From Cupriavidus basilensis (lineage in GTDB: Bacteria; Pseudomonadota; Gammaproteobacteria; Burkholderiales; Burkholderiaceae): a DNA stretch of 42,466 nt. The stretch spans positions 1 to 42,466 of the forward strand of contig NZ_JARJLM010000268.1 of the NCBI RefSeq assembly GCF_029335485.1, read 5' to 3'. The position numbers and the translations under genes are program-made. Below the pieces are notes generated by a model. It was not told where the DNA came from. It was given only the letters and a program-made list of their open reading frames with translations, and did not search any database. Each line of letters opens with the position of its first letter. The stretch's first letter is position 1. Positions 31,880 to 40,197 of the stretch are shown one piece after another.

Positions 31880-32947
31880 TCAGTCGGCGGCAGCGAGCAA
31901 GGCGGCCTCTATCCGTTGCCTCGCCCTGGGCCAGACTTCGGGATTCACAAGGCGCTCGGGCTTCTCGCCTGTTGCGAGCAGCTCCACAATTTGCGTGGCG
32001 GCCAACGTCGCGTTCCTGCGACGAGCGTCATGCGTTACTCCGGCCGTGTGGAAGGTGGCTACGACGTTCTCAAGGGTCAGGAGCGGATGGCTTGGCGGTG
32101 GCGGTTCCTGGTCCCAGACGTCCAGACCGGCTCCGGCAAGGTGGCCGGACGACAACGCGGCATATAGGGCCTGTTCGTCGTGGATGCCTCCACGCGCCGT
32201 ACTGACGAATATGCTTCCGCGGCGCATTGTCGCGAAGGTGTCTGCATTCATCATCCCCAGGGTGCTGGCGTTTCGGGGGCAGTGCAGCGAAACGACGTCA
32301 GCGGTGCGCAGCAACTCGCCGAAGGAGACAAACTCGGCGCCTCGCTTGGCCATCTCCGCACTATTGAGAAGGGGGTCATAGCCAATCACGCGCATGCCGA
32401 AAGCACGGCCAAGTGCTGCAGCACGACTTCCGGCATGTCCGACCCCGACCAGACCCAGCGTGCGCCCGCGTAGTTCGTGGCCCATCAGGTCTTCGCGGCT
32501 TCCGGTGCCATGCGCTTTCATGCGACGGTCGGATTCGGGGATGCGTCGCATGACGGACAACATCAATCCCACTGCCATTTCAGCTACGGAATCGGCGTTT
32601 CCGCCGGCCTGGTTCATCACGGCAACGCCCGCTGCCGTGCAGGCATCGATGTCAATCGTGTCGCAGCCAGACCCGCTTGATGACACCGCGATGAGATTCG
32701 GGCAACGCGCAAGCAGTTCCGCGGTAACGAACCAGCGCCGGGGCAGTTCGTCCTTGGCGGCCGTAATCTGGTACACGTGTGCCTGAGACAGGCGCGCCCA
32801 AGCCTCGTCGTCAGCGCCTTCGCGTTGGCATGTGTGCAGACTGATGCCGGGGCGCTCGCCCACAATCCGGTTAAAGGCAGGGTCGAGCCAGTAGTCAAAG
32901 CGCACTACCTGACGCTGCCCTTGAATGGTTGTGATGGACTGGCTCAC
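31880..32947 (-). CDS. D-isomer-specific 2-hydroxyacid dehydrogenase
   Basis: The 355-residue NAD(P)-dependent dehydrogenase interconverts a D-2-hydroxyacid and a 2-oxoacid. The nucleotide-binding domain holds LGLVGVGHAGSRAAALGRAF with GYDP after it. The catalytic Arg is in FVSTARGGIHDEQAL, the Glu in LDVWDQEPPPPSHPLL and the His in ATFHTAGVT, where phosphoglycerate dehydrogenase-like enzymes have TPHIAG. It overlaps the RraA-like gene by ATGA, so expression is coupled. With an FMN-dependent oxidase in the same unit, it could reduce the 2-oxoacid formed by that enzyme. Confidence 0.92.
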   Translation of the reverse strand: MSQSITTIQGQRQVVRFDYWLDPAFNRIVGERPGISLHTCQREGADDEAWARLSQAHVYQITAAKDELPRRWFVTAELLARCPNLIAVSSSGSGCDTIDIDACTAAGVAVMNQAGGNADSVAEMAVGLMLSVMRRIPESDRRMKAHGTGSREDLMGHELRGRTLGLVGVGHAGSRAAALGRAFGMRVIGYDPLLNSAEMAKRGAEFVSFGELLRTADVVSLHCPRNASTLGMMNADTFATMRRGSIFVSTARGGIHDEQALYAALSSGHLAGAGLDVWDQEPPPPSHPLLTLENVVATFHTAGVTHDARRRNATLAATQIVELLATGEKPERLVNPEVWPRARQRIEAALLAAAD

Positions 32948-33621
32948 AGTACCCCCTTGTCAGCCAGCGAGCGGTCCACCCAGGCGCGGTCCGCGCGACC
33001 CTGTGCGATCGATTCCAGAATGCCGGCTTCGGTCCGCTGTACGTCTTCCACGTGGACCGCTATCGCTTCGGCTTCTTCGGCGGGAACCACCAGCAGTCCA
33101 TCACCATCGCCAATAATCAGGTCGCCAGGTCGGACCACCATGCCGTCGATGGAGACCGGTACGTGGAGTTCACCCGGACCATCCTTATAGGGGCCACGGT
33201 GCGAGACACCGCGCGCGTAGACAGGCAGTGGCTCCTTGCCAATCGCGTCACTGTCGCGAATCAAGCCATCGATGACAAAGCCGGCTGCTCCGCGCGAGAT
33301 GGCGAGCGCAAGCATGATCTCGCCGATGATTGCATTGGGTCCCACGCCACCCGCATCTACTACGATAACGTCACCAGGGCCAGAGAGGTCAATTGCCTTG
33401 TGAACCATGAGGTTGTCGCCCGGACGCGTGCGAACGGTAAGCGCTCGTCCGACCAGGTTGCCATCGCGGCGGTGAAACGGGCGCAGCTGACTGGTTCCGG
33501 TCGTGCGGCTCATCGCGTCGCTGACGTTGGCGACGGGGAAATGCCGGTACCGTTCCATCAGCGAGGAACTGACAAGGTGTGCGGGGCGCGGATGGATGCG
33601 AAAACCATGCGGCGAAGTCAT
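32944..33621 (-). CDS. RraA-family protein (HMG/CHA aldolase-like)
   Basis: The 225-residue product belongs to the RraA / demethylmenaquinone methyltransferase-like fold. The only well-proven catalytic members are 4-hydroxy-4-methyl-2-oxoglutarate (HMG) / 4-carboxy-4-hydroxy-2-oxoadipate (CHA) aldolases and oxaloacetate decarboxylases. The site motif is seen as IGEIMLALAISRGAAGFVID followed by GLIRDSDAI (Arg and Asp for pyruvate enolate and metal). The ATG at 33621 has AGGAG upstream. In this catabolic context an aldolase or decarboxylase acting on a 2-oxoacid is more plausible than RNase E regulation. It lies 58 bases after the FMN oxidase and overlaps the next gene. Confidence 0.88.
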   Translation of the reverse strand: MTSPHGFRIHPRPAHLVSSSLMERYRHFPVANVSDAMSRTTGTSQLRPFHRRDGNLVGRALTVRTRPGDNLMVHKAIDLSGPGDVIVVDAGGVGPNAIIGEIMLALAISRGAAGFVIDGLIRDSDAIGKEPLPVYARGVSHRGPYKDGPGELHVPVSIDGMVVRPGDLIIGDGDGLLVVPAEEAEAIAVHVEDVQRTEAGILESIAQGRADRAWVDRSLADKGVL

Positions 33622-33679
33622 TGTTCTGTCTCCTGTGTCGGCCGTGAAGGACCTGTTGGATTGACTTGGAAGCTGCAAC

Positions 33680-34930
33680 TCAGTTCGGAAGGGGGCGCTG
33701 GATGCAATGTGCATCAACATCTGTCACGCGCGTGATGCCCAGCATGGCCAGGTCGCGAGAAATCTCGGCTTGCATCAGGTCGATGCCATGTGCAACGCCA
33801 TGGCGGGAACCGACCGTCGCTGCATAGGCGAACGGTCGCCCAATGAAAACGCATCGGGCGCCCAGGGCGAGTGCCTTGATGACATCGGTGCCGCGACGCA
33901 CGCCGCTGTCGAGCATCACAGGCAGTTGCGGGACGGCCTCGACGATTTCAGGCAGGGCTCGCATTGAAGCGATGGCGCCATCAAGCTGTCTGCCACCGTG
34001 GTTGGACACGATGATGCCGTCGACGCCGTGCTGATGAGCGAGGCGCGCATCTTCTGCAGTCAGGATGCCTTTGACGACGAGCTGCCCCCGCCAGCGGCGA
34101 CGGATGGTCGCCAGGTGGTCCCAAGTGAAATGGGCGCGGTCCGAGAAGTCCCGCTGCACGTCGCGCGAGACGATGGGTGCACCGCGGTGGGCGTAGGCGT
34201 TCTCGAAGTGCGGCACGCCGTGGCGCAGCAGGGTTCGGGCGAAGGTGCCGAGCAGCCAGCGCGGATGGGTGATGCCTTGCCAGGCGAGGGACGCACTAGG
34301 CCGTAGCGGGGTGGAAAAGCCCGCACGCACGTTGTTTTCGCGGTTGCCCGCCACGGGCGTGTCCACTGTGATGACGAGGGTCTCGACCCGGGCCGCTTCA
34401 ACCCGCGCAAGCAGGCCTTCGATGTGGCGCATGTCACCGGGCAGGTAGGCCTGGAACCAAGTCCCTGGAGCGGCTTCCATGACCTCTTCGAGCCGAATCA
34501 GGGACGAACCGCTCATGATGGCCGGTACGGACGCCTGGCAAGCTGCCTGTGCCATGACGACGTCCCCGCGGTACGCGAAAAGTGCGGAGATACCCATGGG
34601 TGCAAGACCGAATGGCGCGGCATATCGTTGGCCGAACAGGGTTAAGCTCAGGTCTCGCGTAGAGACGCCCGCCAGCACGCGTGGTCGCAGTGCGATTTCC
34701 TCGAACGACCGTCGGTTTTGACCCAGGGAGATGTTGTCCTCGACCGCGCCGCTTACGTAGGCGTACAGCGGCTTGGGCAGCCGCTTGCGAGCCAACGGCT
34801 CGAAGTCCTTCAGCGACAACACCTGCTGCTTCAGCCAGGCGATGTCGCGCCCGCTTGCTTCAACGGTATCCTTGCCACCGGGGTGAAGTGCAGAAGTCTG
34901 TGCGGCATCGTAGAGGGGAGCGGTCGACAT
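33680..34930 (-). CDS. FMN-dependent alpha-hydroxyacid oxidase/dehydrogenase (LldD family)
   Basis: The 416-residue flavoprotein oxidises an L-2-hydroxyacid to a 2-oxoacid. Family landmarks are PFGLAPMGISALFAYRGDVV, ETLVITVDTPVAGNRENN, the FMN-site lysine (LVVKGILTAEDARLAHQHGV), the catalytic His311 in IIVSNHGGRQLDGAIAS and MLDSGVRRGTDVIKALALGA. L-lactate, mandelate and glycolate enzymes share these, so the substrate cannot be told. ATG 34930 is chosen; a TTG 36 bases upstream is open but lacks a ribosome-binding site. It opens the minus-strand unit and is divergent from a LysR gene. Confidence 0.92.
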   Translation of the reverse strand: MSTAPLYDAAQTSALHPGGKDTVEASGRDIAWLKQQVLSLKDFEPLARKRLPKPLYAYVSGAVEDNISLGQNRRSFEEIALRPRVLAGVSTRDLSLTLFGQRYAAPFGLAPMGISALFAYRGDVVMAQAACQASVPAIMSGSSLIRLEEVMEAAPGTWFQAYLPGDMRHIEGLLARVEAARVETLVITVDTPVAGNRENNVRAGFSTPLRPSASLAWQGITHPRWLLGTFARTLLRHGVPHFENAYAHRGAPIVSRDVQRDFSDRAHFTWDHLATIRRRWRGQLVVKGILTAEDARLAHQHGVDGIIVSNHGGRQLDGAIASMRALPEIVEAVPQLPVMLDSGVRRGTDVIKALALGARCVFIGRPFAYAATVGSRHGVAHGIDLMQAEISRDLAMLGITRVTDVDAHCIQRPLPN

Positions 34931-34981
34931 GGGAGCGATTGCTATGGGTTGGAGCAAATCTAGCAACCCGCACGCAACGAA

Positions 34982-35019
34982 AAAAGTGAAAAATACCGAA
35001 GATATAATTTCGCTTTTTG
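34982..35019. promoter_or_regulatory. Divergent promoter region with A/T-rich inverted repeat
   Basis: AAAAAGTGAAA (34982) and TTTCGCTTTTT (35009) are an 11-bp inverted repeat with one mismatch. A perfect TATAAT (35004-35009) for the rightward LysR gene overlaps the second arm. The gap is only 122 bases, so both promoters and the LysR binding site must overlap here. Confidence 0.4.
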
Positions 35020-35052
35020 GAAAAAGTCGACCATCGGTCGTTGGGACTCGCT

Positions 35053-35955
35053 ATGACTCTTAAGCAACTCGAAGCTTTCTACTGGGCGGCAACCTGTGTC
35101 AACTTCACGGTGGCGGCGGAGCGCGTCCACCTGTCCGTCTCGTCCCTCTCAAAACGGATTGCCGAACTGGAGGCGTCATTGGGCGTGGAATTGTTCGACC
35201 GCAGCGGGCGAAGCGCCGAACTGACCGCGCAGGGCGAGCAGATGCTGCCGCAGATTCGCGCGATGCTGCACGCCGCCGCAGAGTTGCGGCAATCCGCGGG
35301 GCAGCGTCAGGGCTTGATTGGACGATGCCGTATCGGCTTGGGCGAGTTGAGCGGACTTACCTGGTTGCCCAGGCTCGTGCGTGAAGTGTCGTCACGCCAC
35401 CCGGGCCTATTGCTGGAGCCCCATCTCGATATCGGGCAGGTCCTTGAGCAGCGCCTCCATGACGGGGAGCTGGATATCGGCGTTCTCGCCGGGCCGTCCA
35501 CCCGCAGCAGCTTGGCAGCCGAGCGGATTGGCCAGGTGGACTTTGCGTGGGTCGCTAGCCAGTCGTTCCTCAAGACGGCCGGCACTGACGAGCCACGGAT
35601 GCTCATGGGAGAGCAGACGTTGCTGACGCTCCCCGTTGGTGCCGGGGGGACCAGGGTGCTCGACCAGTGGCTGGCTCGCCGTGGGCTCATGGTCGGCCGG
35701 CGCCTGATGTGCAATAGCTGGGGCGCTGTCGTTGGAATGCTGGTTGAAGGGCTGGGTTTCGGATTCGTTCCGAGGTTGTGGGCTGACGCACTTGTCGAAC
35801 GGGGAGCACTCAGATTCTTGCCGGATAGCGACGCTCTGGAGCCGCTTCACTATGCAGTGCAGTGGCGCCGCGATGACACCCGGCCGTTGATCCTGGCGAT
35901 GCGCGAGATTGTCCGTGGCGTAATCGACTTCCAAGCTCCGCGTTGTTTCGTCTAG
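35053..35955 (+). CDS. LysR-type regulator of the hydroxyacid unit
   Basis: The 300-residue LysR-type regulator starts at ATG 35053, where the standard opening MTLKQLEAFYWAATCVNFTV begins. The helix-turn-helix covers about residues 18-40 (VHLSVSSLSKRIAELEASLG), and the effector domain holds CRIGLGELSGLTWLPRLVRE. It is divergent from the FMN oxidase and so is the likely regulator of that five-gene unit and of itself. The effector is probably the unit's substrate or first product. The frame can be read further upstream (from 35017), but that part is in the A/T-rich promoter region. Confidence 0.92.
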   Translation: MTLKQLEAFYWAATCVNFTVAAERVHLSVSSLSKRIAELEASLGVELFDRSGRSAELTAQGEQMLPQIRAMLHAAAELRQSAGQRQGLIGRCRIGLGELSGLTWLPRLVREVSSRHPGLLLEPHLDIGQVLEQRLHDGELDIGVLAGPSTRSSLAAERIGQVDFAWVASQSFLKTAGTDEPRMLMGEQTLLTLPVGAGGTRVLDQWLARRGLMVGRRLMCNSWGAVVGMLVEGLGFGFVPRLWADALVERGALRFLPDSDALEPLHYAVQWRRDDTRPLILAMREIVRGVIDFQAPRCFV

Positions 35956-36282
35956 GCACAGCGTTTGCAACATCGGAGCACGGTAGTGGCGCTACGCAAA
36001 GGCCCAATGCTTCTTTGACTGCCCGGACGAGTGGCCCAAATGGACACCGCGTAATATTGCGCTCCCGTTGCAGGAACCGGATGTGTCGCTCACCAAGGCA
36101 AGTTCCCAGTACCCGCCAATGTGTCAACTCCATTTTCTCGCAAGAACGATTGATCGAATTTGTCGCGCGGCCAAGGCGACCATGGGCAGGTGGCGAGCGC
36201 ACCCCCTCAGTGCGCAAGCACAGTCCGCCATCGCACGCGTGCTTCGATCACGCGATGCGTTGCTCAGGCCGCCGGCCTTCGC
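35956..36282. other. Convergent intergenic region
   Basis: This 327-base stretch lies between a LysR gene and the outer-membrane protein gene, which converge. Short open frames here look random. A weak 5-bp hairpin (AGGCC-GCC-GGCCT, 36266-36278) just past the outer-membrane gene could be its terminator. This gap is the border between the hydroxyacid block and the hydroquinone block. Confidence 0.4.
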
Positions 36283-37197
36283 TCAGTACAGCGGGAACGT
36301 GGCCTTGAGCCAGAGCGCGCCACCGTCCGCACGGTTGCGCACGCCGGTCTCGGCCTGATACTTCAGGCTGACGAACCAGCCCTTGCCGCTGTCGTACTTG
36401 ATCGAGGGGCCGATGGCGAAGGCGCGGCCCCGGTTATTCGCCACGGTCGCGCCGGCCTGCCGGTCGTCGGTGGTCTGCAGGTAGTAGTAGCCGCCGACAC
36501 CCACCACCCAGTTGCGGAGAATGCCGTAGCCGAGCGAATAGTCGGCGATCAACTCCTGGCCCGAACGATAATCCGTGGCGTCATTCCTGCCGTTGAAGGT
36601 GTACATAAGCTTCAGGTCGGCGTTCACGCCCTCGGGGTCCATGCGGGTCACGCCCACCAGCGGCTGCACTGCCCAGTAGTGACGGCCAATGTTCGCCAGG
36701 TCGGTCTGGCGATAGCCGCCGGTCGGCGCGAAGACATCGACGCCGGCCAGCAGGTGCAGGGTCGGGGACAAGTGCCAGCCCAGCGCAGTGCCGAAGGTCA
36801 TGTCGCCGATGCCGGTGTTGCGCTGGCTTTCAGCGCCCGCGTTAACCTTGAGCGTCACCAGTGGCAGGATGCCGTGGAAGGCGAGCGAGCCGCCGAGGAT
36901 CTGCGTTGGCGTCACCCAGATCAACCGCGGCACGATGGCCGTGGCTTCCACCCGGAAATTCGGCACGGGAATGCGATCCCCATGGTTGTCCCGCAGCGTC
37001 GAGGCGTTGTATTGCTGGCCGAAGACCTGGCCGTAGACGCCGGGCGGCGGCAGGGCGCAGCAGCCGTAGTTCTCGGCGCCGACCGGATAGATCGAGCCGC
37101 CGCCCTCGGTGGCCTGCGACGCAGCCGGTGTCGCCAGCGCGGCACAGGCCGCCAGTTTCAGGATCCATCGATGGCGCGTTGCGTGGTCTGAGTGCAT
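36283..37197 (-). CDS. Outer-membrane protein of the phenol-degradation MetA/SphA family
   Basis: The 304-residue product has a signal peptide (ILKLAACAALATPAASQA) and reads as a beta-barrel to its last residue, ending LWLKATFPLY with the terminal aromatic that outer-membrane proteins use for BAM insertion. GSIYPVGAENYGCCALPPPG and GIGDMTFGTALGWHLSPTLH are typical of the family named after a gene of the phenol meta-pathway, whose members may pass hydrophobic aromatic compounds through the outer membrane. The start has GAGGAG upstream. It is divergent from the LysR gene beside the pnp-like operon, and the two share an operator motif, so it likely serves uptake for hydroquinone or its precursor. 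Confidence 0.9.
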   Translation of the reverse strand: MHSDHATRHRWILKLAACAALATPAASQATEGGGSIYPVGAENYGCCALPPPGVYGQVFGQQYNASTLRDNHGDRIPVPNFRVEATAIVPRLIWVTPTQILGGSLAFHGILPLVTLKVNAGAESQRNTGIGDMTFGTALGWHLSPTLHLLAGVDVFAPTGGYRQTDLANIGRHYWAVQPLVGVTRMDPEGVNADLKLMYTFNGRNDATDYRSGQELIADYSLGYGILRNWVVGVGGYYYLQTTDDRQAGATVANNRGRAFAIGPSIKYDSGKGWFVSLKYQAETGVRNRADGGALWLKATFPLY

Positions 37198-37293
37198 CTT
37201 CGTGTCTCCTCGGTCGTTATGTTCGTTATGTTTTGTGCGCAGCCAGGGGCGAACGATAGGGCGATTGGCCGGGGTATCACAATGCGGCGGGCC

Positions 37294-37322
37294 GCGACTG
37301 CCGTATTCGGGATTCGCGAATA
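37294..37322. promoter_or_regulatory. LysR operator motif, copy 1 (metA-like/lysR gap)
   Basis: It begins GCGACTGCCGT and ends TCGCGAATA, with the palindrome ATTCGCGAAT at 37312-37321. Twenty-five of 29 positions match the reverse complement of 38427-38455, before pnpC. The match across two separate promoters of one catabolic unit marks it as the likely binding site of the LysR protein at 37474. Confidence 0.75.
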
Positions 37323-37473
37323 ACGCCGGGGGGCGTCGCAGATCAGGGTGCGCAGGGCGCGGCGGCGATCTTTGCTATGCTCTCGGTGAGCCAGCGGTGG
37401 GCGATCCCCCTCGCGGCAATGACGCAAGCCAGCAGGCAGGCAAATCGAACCTGCCGGATATTACGGAGACGCC

Positions 37474-38406
37474 ATGGACCGCTTTCTCAGCCTTGAAGCT
37501 TTTGTCCGGGTAGCGGAGACCAGCAGTTTCGCCGAGGCGGCGCGCCAGCTCGGCGTGACCAACTCGGTGGTGACCAACCGCATCCAGCAGCTCGAGAAAT
37601 TCATCGACGCGCCGCTTTTCCACCGCAGCACGCGCCACGTCAGGCTGTCGGAGGTGGGCGAGGCCTACTACAAGGAGTGCGCGGATGCGGTCGCGCGCCT
37701 GAACAGCCTGACCGACCAGATGTGCGACGTGCGCGCAACGCCGAGCGGCAAGCTGCGCATCCAGGTGCTGCCCGGCTTCGCGATCAAGCATCTGGCCCGC
37801 CTGCTGGCGGGCTTCACCGACCGTTACCCCAGCATCCAGCTCGACATCATCGTCAACGACCGCGTGGTCGATCCGATCGAGGAAGGCTTCGACGTGGCCT
37901 TCCAGATCTTTCCGCCGATTTCCGAGTCCTTGATCGAGAAGCGGCTCTTTCCCGTGCGCCGCCTCTTCTGCGCGGCACCGGCCTACCTGGAGCGCCACGG
38001 CACGCCACAGAAGCCCGTGGAACTGCTGAGCCACACCGTGGCGCTCTACTCGGGCTACCCGTCGCGCAACCGCTGGGCATTCCAGCGCGGCGACGAGCCG
38101 ACCGTCGAGATCGAAATGCCGGGCCAGGTGCGTTCGAATTCGGTGCACATGCTGCGCGACTACGCGCTCGGCGGTAGCTGTGTGGTCTGCCTGCCGACGC
38201 TGGTAGCGAGCGAAGCACTGCTCGACGGCAGCCTGGCGCCGGTGCTGACCGACTACACGCTGGCCTCCTACACCTTCGCGGCGGTCTATCCGGCCACGCA
38301 GCGGCAGGCGGTGAAGGTGCGGGTGCTGGTGGAGTACCTGTCGGCGGCGCTGGCGGGCGAACCTGCCTGGGACGTGCCGCTGCTCGAACGCGGCTGGGTG
38401 CGCTGA
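37474..38406 (+). CDS. LysR-type regulator of hydroquinone degradation
   Basis: The 310-residue LysR-type regulator starts at ATG 37474, with GGAG upstream. The DNA-binding part is DRFLSLEAFVRVAETSSFAE, then LGVTNSVVTNRIQQLEKFID, and FHRSTRHVRLSEVGEAYYKE follows. The effector domain is complete. It lies between the outer-membrane gene (divergent) and the pnpC-like gene (same strand, 140 bases on). Both gaps contain copies of a 29-bp motif, so it is presumably a local activator responding to hydroquinone or an upstream phenol. It resembles PnpR-type regulators by context, but I cannot assign it by sequence alone. Confidence 0.93.
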   Translation: MDRFLSLEAFVRVAETSSFAEAARQLGVTNSVVTNRIQQLEKFIDAPLFHRSTRHVRLSEVGEAYYKECADAVARLNSLTDQMCDVRATPSGKLRIQVLPGFAIKHLARLLAGFTDRYPSIQLDIIVNDRVVDPIEEGFDVAFQIFPPISESLIEKRLFPVRRLFCAAPAYLERHGTPQKPVELLSHTVALYSGYPSRNRWAFQRGDEPTVEIEMPGQVRSNSVHMLRDYALGGSCVVCLPTLVASEALLDGSLAPVLTDYTLASYTFAAVYPATQRQAVKVRVLVEYLSAALAGEPAWDVPLLERGWVR

Positions 38407-38426
38407 GGCGTCCTCCGGGCCCCCAC

Positions 38427-38455
38427 TATTCGCGATCCGCGAACACGGCAGTCGC
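38427..38455. promoter_or_regulatory. LysR operator motif, copy 2 (pnpC promoter)
   Basis: This copy is inverted relative to 37294-37322: TATTCGCGA opens it and CGGCAGTCGC closes it. Its core TTCGCG-ATC-CGCGAA (38429-38443) is a perfect inverted repeat and holds a T-N11-A LysR box. It lies 92 bases before the pnpC start codon, the usual distance for LysR activation. Confidence 0.75.
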
Positions 38456-38546
38456 CGGCAGGCCAATTGTTGTTGCGCTGCGATAGAACCTATCTTTGAA
38501 GCAACAAAGCAGCAACAAGACGATTGGCACCACCCAGGAGACAGAC

Positions 38547-39041
38547 GTGACCAGTACCACCTTCAAGACCGAGTTCGGTTCGCTCGAACACTATCGCAAG
38601 GGCGGCATCGAGCTGACCCAGGGCAGCGCGCAACACTATGTGTTTTCCAATGTGTTCGAAGTCGCCTCGCAATCCGCGCCCTACGAGAAGGTCGTGGTCG
38701 GCAAGAATCTCGAGTACGTGATCGAGACCCTGCGCGCCGAGGGCGTGTCGCCGTGGTTCACCTGTGCGCACGATGAGTTCGCCATCCTGCTCGACGGCGA
38801 GGCGCGCATCGACTTCATCGCCCCGCCGCAGCCGGTGACCGCCGGCCAGGGCACCGTGCCTGCCGGCGACGCGCCGGCTGGCAAAGCCATGGGTCATGTG
38901 ATTCTGCGCAAGGGTCATCAGGCGCTGCTGCCGGCCGGTGCCGCGTACCGCTTCACGGCAAGCCGGGCCGGCGTGCTGCTGGTGCAGACGCGCATCGGCG
39001 AGCTGTCGGTGGAGAAGTGGGCGGACATCTGCCTGCACTGA
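38547..39041 (+). CDS. pnpC: Hydroquinone dioxygenase small subunit
   Basis: This 164-residue subunit matches the size (about 18 kDa) of the small subunit of two-component hydroquinone 1,2-dioxygenases (HapC/PnpC), which cleave hydroquinone to 4-hydroxymuconic semialdehyde. It is a cupin-like protein: FTCAHDEFAILLDGEARIDF, then GHVILRKGHQALLPAGAAYR, ending EKWADICLH. GTG 38547 is the start, with AGGAG nine bases upstream and the frame beginning MTSTTFKTEFGSLEHYRKGG. The TTG further up has no such site. It precedes the large subunit by 30 bases. The small subunit is thought to shape the active site, not bind iron. Confidence 0.92.
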   Translation: MTSTTFKTEFGSLEHYRKGGIELTQGSAQHYVFSNVFEVASQSAPYEKVVVGKNLEYVIETLRAEGVSPWFTCAHDEFAILLDGEARIDFIAPPQPVTAGQGTVPAGDAPAGKAMGHVILRKGHQALLPAGAAYRFTASRAGVLLVQTRIGELSVEKWADICLH

Positions 39042-39071
39042 ACAGACAAGATCCGAAAGGAGATTCCAGCC

Positions 39072-40091
39072 ATGGCCATGCTCGACATTGCAGACAAGCC
39101 CACCACCTTCGCCGCCGACAAGGTGGTGTCCACAGGACCCGATGCCGTCACCGGCTACAAGACCTTCCGCCTCGGCCGGTTCGAGTTCACGCGCGACGAA
39201 TATTTTGCCAAGATCCACTGGCCATCCGGCGGCCAGGCCCGCACCCACGCCATCCCGGCCGATGCCTTCCTGCGCGCACTGATGCGCGACGTGGCCTGGG
39301 GCTTCTTCTACGGCTGGGTCAACTTCGACCATGTTTTCGGCACGCGCAACCACTATGGCAAGGTGGACGTCTACGCCGGCTCGTTCAACGGCGTGATGAA
39401 GGAAGCCGGAGTGGACTACACCGAGACCTTCGAGACGCCCGTGATCATGGCCACCTTCAAGGCCATGCTGCACGACTGGACCAACGAGGGCTTCGACCCG
39501 TTCGCCGCGCCCGCGGAAACCGGCACCGCGTTCGGCCGCAAGCACGGCGAGAACGGCGCCGCCATCGAGCGCTCGCGCATCGCTACGCGCCGCATGCCAG
39601 GCCTGAAGGATGACTCGCCGCTGCGCGACGACCTGCCGGTCAACCGTGCCTTTGCCGATGTGGCGCAGGACGAGCCGGAAGTCCATGTCGAACCTGGCTT
39701 CGAAGGCCAGTTGCACGCATTCAACCTGTTCAAGTACCTGTCGCGCTCGGACGTGACGTGGAACCCGTCGGTGACCTCGGTATGCGGCCAGAGCCTGTTC
39801 TGCCCGACCACGGAGGAGTTCATCCTGCCGGTCTTCCATGGCAATGACCGCGTCGAATGGTTCCTGCAGTTGTCCGACGAAATCGTCTGGGACATCGGCG
39901 ACAAGAACACCGGCGCGCCGCGTGCACGCGTGACCATGCGCGCGGGCGACATCTGTGCCATGCCGGCCGACATCCGCCACCAGGGCTATTCCACCAAGCG
40001 CTCGATGCTGTTGGTGTGGGAGAACGCCACCCCCGGCCTGCCCCAGCGCTACGAGAGCGGCGAGCTGAAGCCCTATCCGGTCGATTTCTGA
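39072..40091 (+). CDS. pnpD: Hydroquinone dioxygenase large (Fe-binding) subunit
   Basis: This 339-residue subunit has the size (about 38 kDa) of HapD/PnpD. The non-haem Fe(II) ligands I recall for the PnpCD structure, His256, Asn258, Glu262 and His303, fall exactly here: FHGNDRVEWFLQL contains His256, Asn258 and Glu262, and ADIRHQGYSTKR contains His303. The cupin fold is clear around these. It opens hydroquinone to 4-hydroxymuconic semialdehyde with O2. The start has AAGGAG upstream. It is followed after 106 bases by the dehydrogenase. Ligand numbers are from memory, but their position in the sequence is seen directly. Confidence 0.94.
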   Translation: MAMLDIADKPTTFAADKVVSTGPDAVTGYKTFRLGRFEFTRDEYFAKIHWPSGGQARTHAIPADAFLRALMRDVAWGFFYGWVNFDHVFGTRNHYGKVDVYAGSFNGVMKEAGVDYTETFETPVIMATFKAMLHDWTNEGFDPFAAPAETGTAFGRKHGENGAAIERSRIATRRMPGLKDDSPLRDDLPVNRAFADVAQDEPEVHVEPGFEGQLHAFNLFKYLSRSDVTWNPSVTSVCGQSLFCPTTEEFILPVFHGNDRVEWFLQLSDEIVWDIGDKNTGAPRARVTMRAGDICAMPADIRHQGYSTKRSMLLVWENATPGLPQRYESGELKPYPVDF

Positions 40092-40197
40092 AGGCCGGCA
40101 GCCCCGGTACTTCCCGGCGCGGCCAGCCCGTGCTTCCCATCGAACCCCATCGACCCATCGCGCGGCACGGCACTTCCCGTGCCGCGAGGAGACGATT

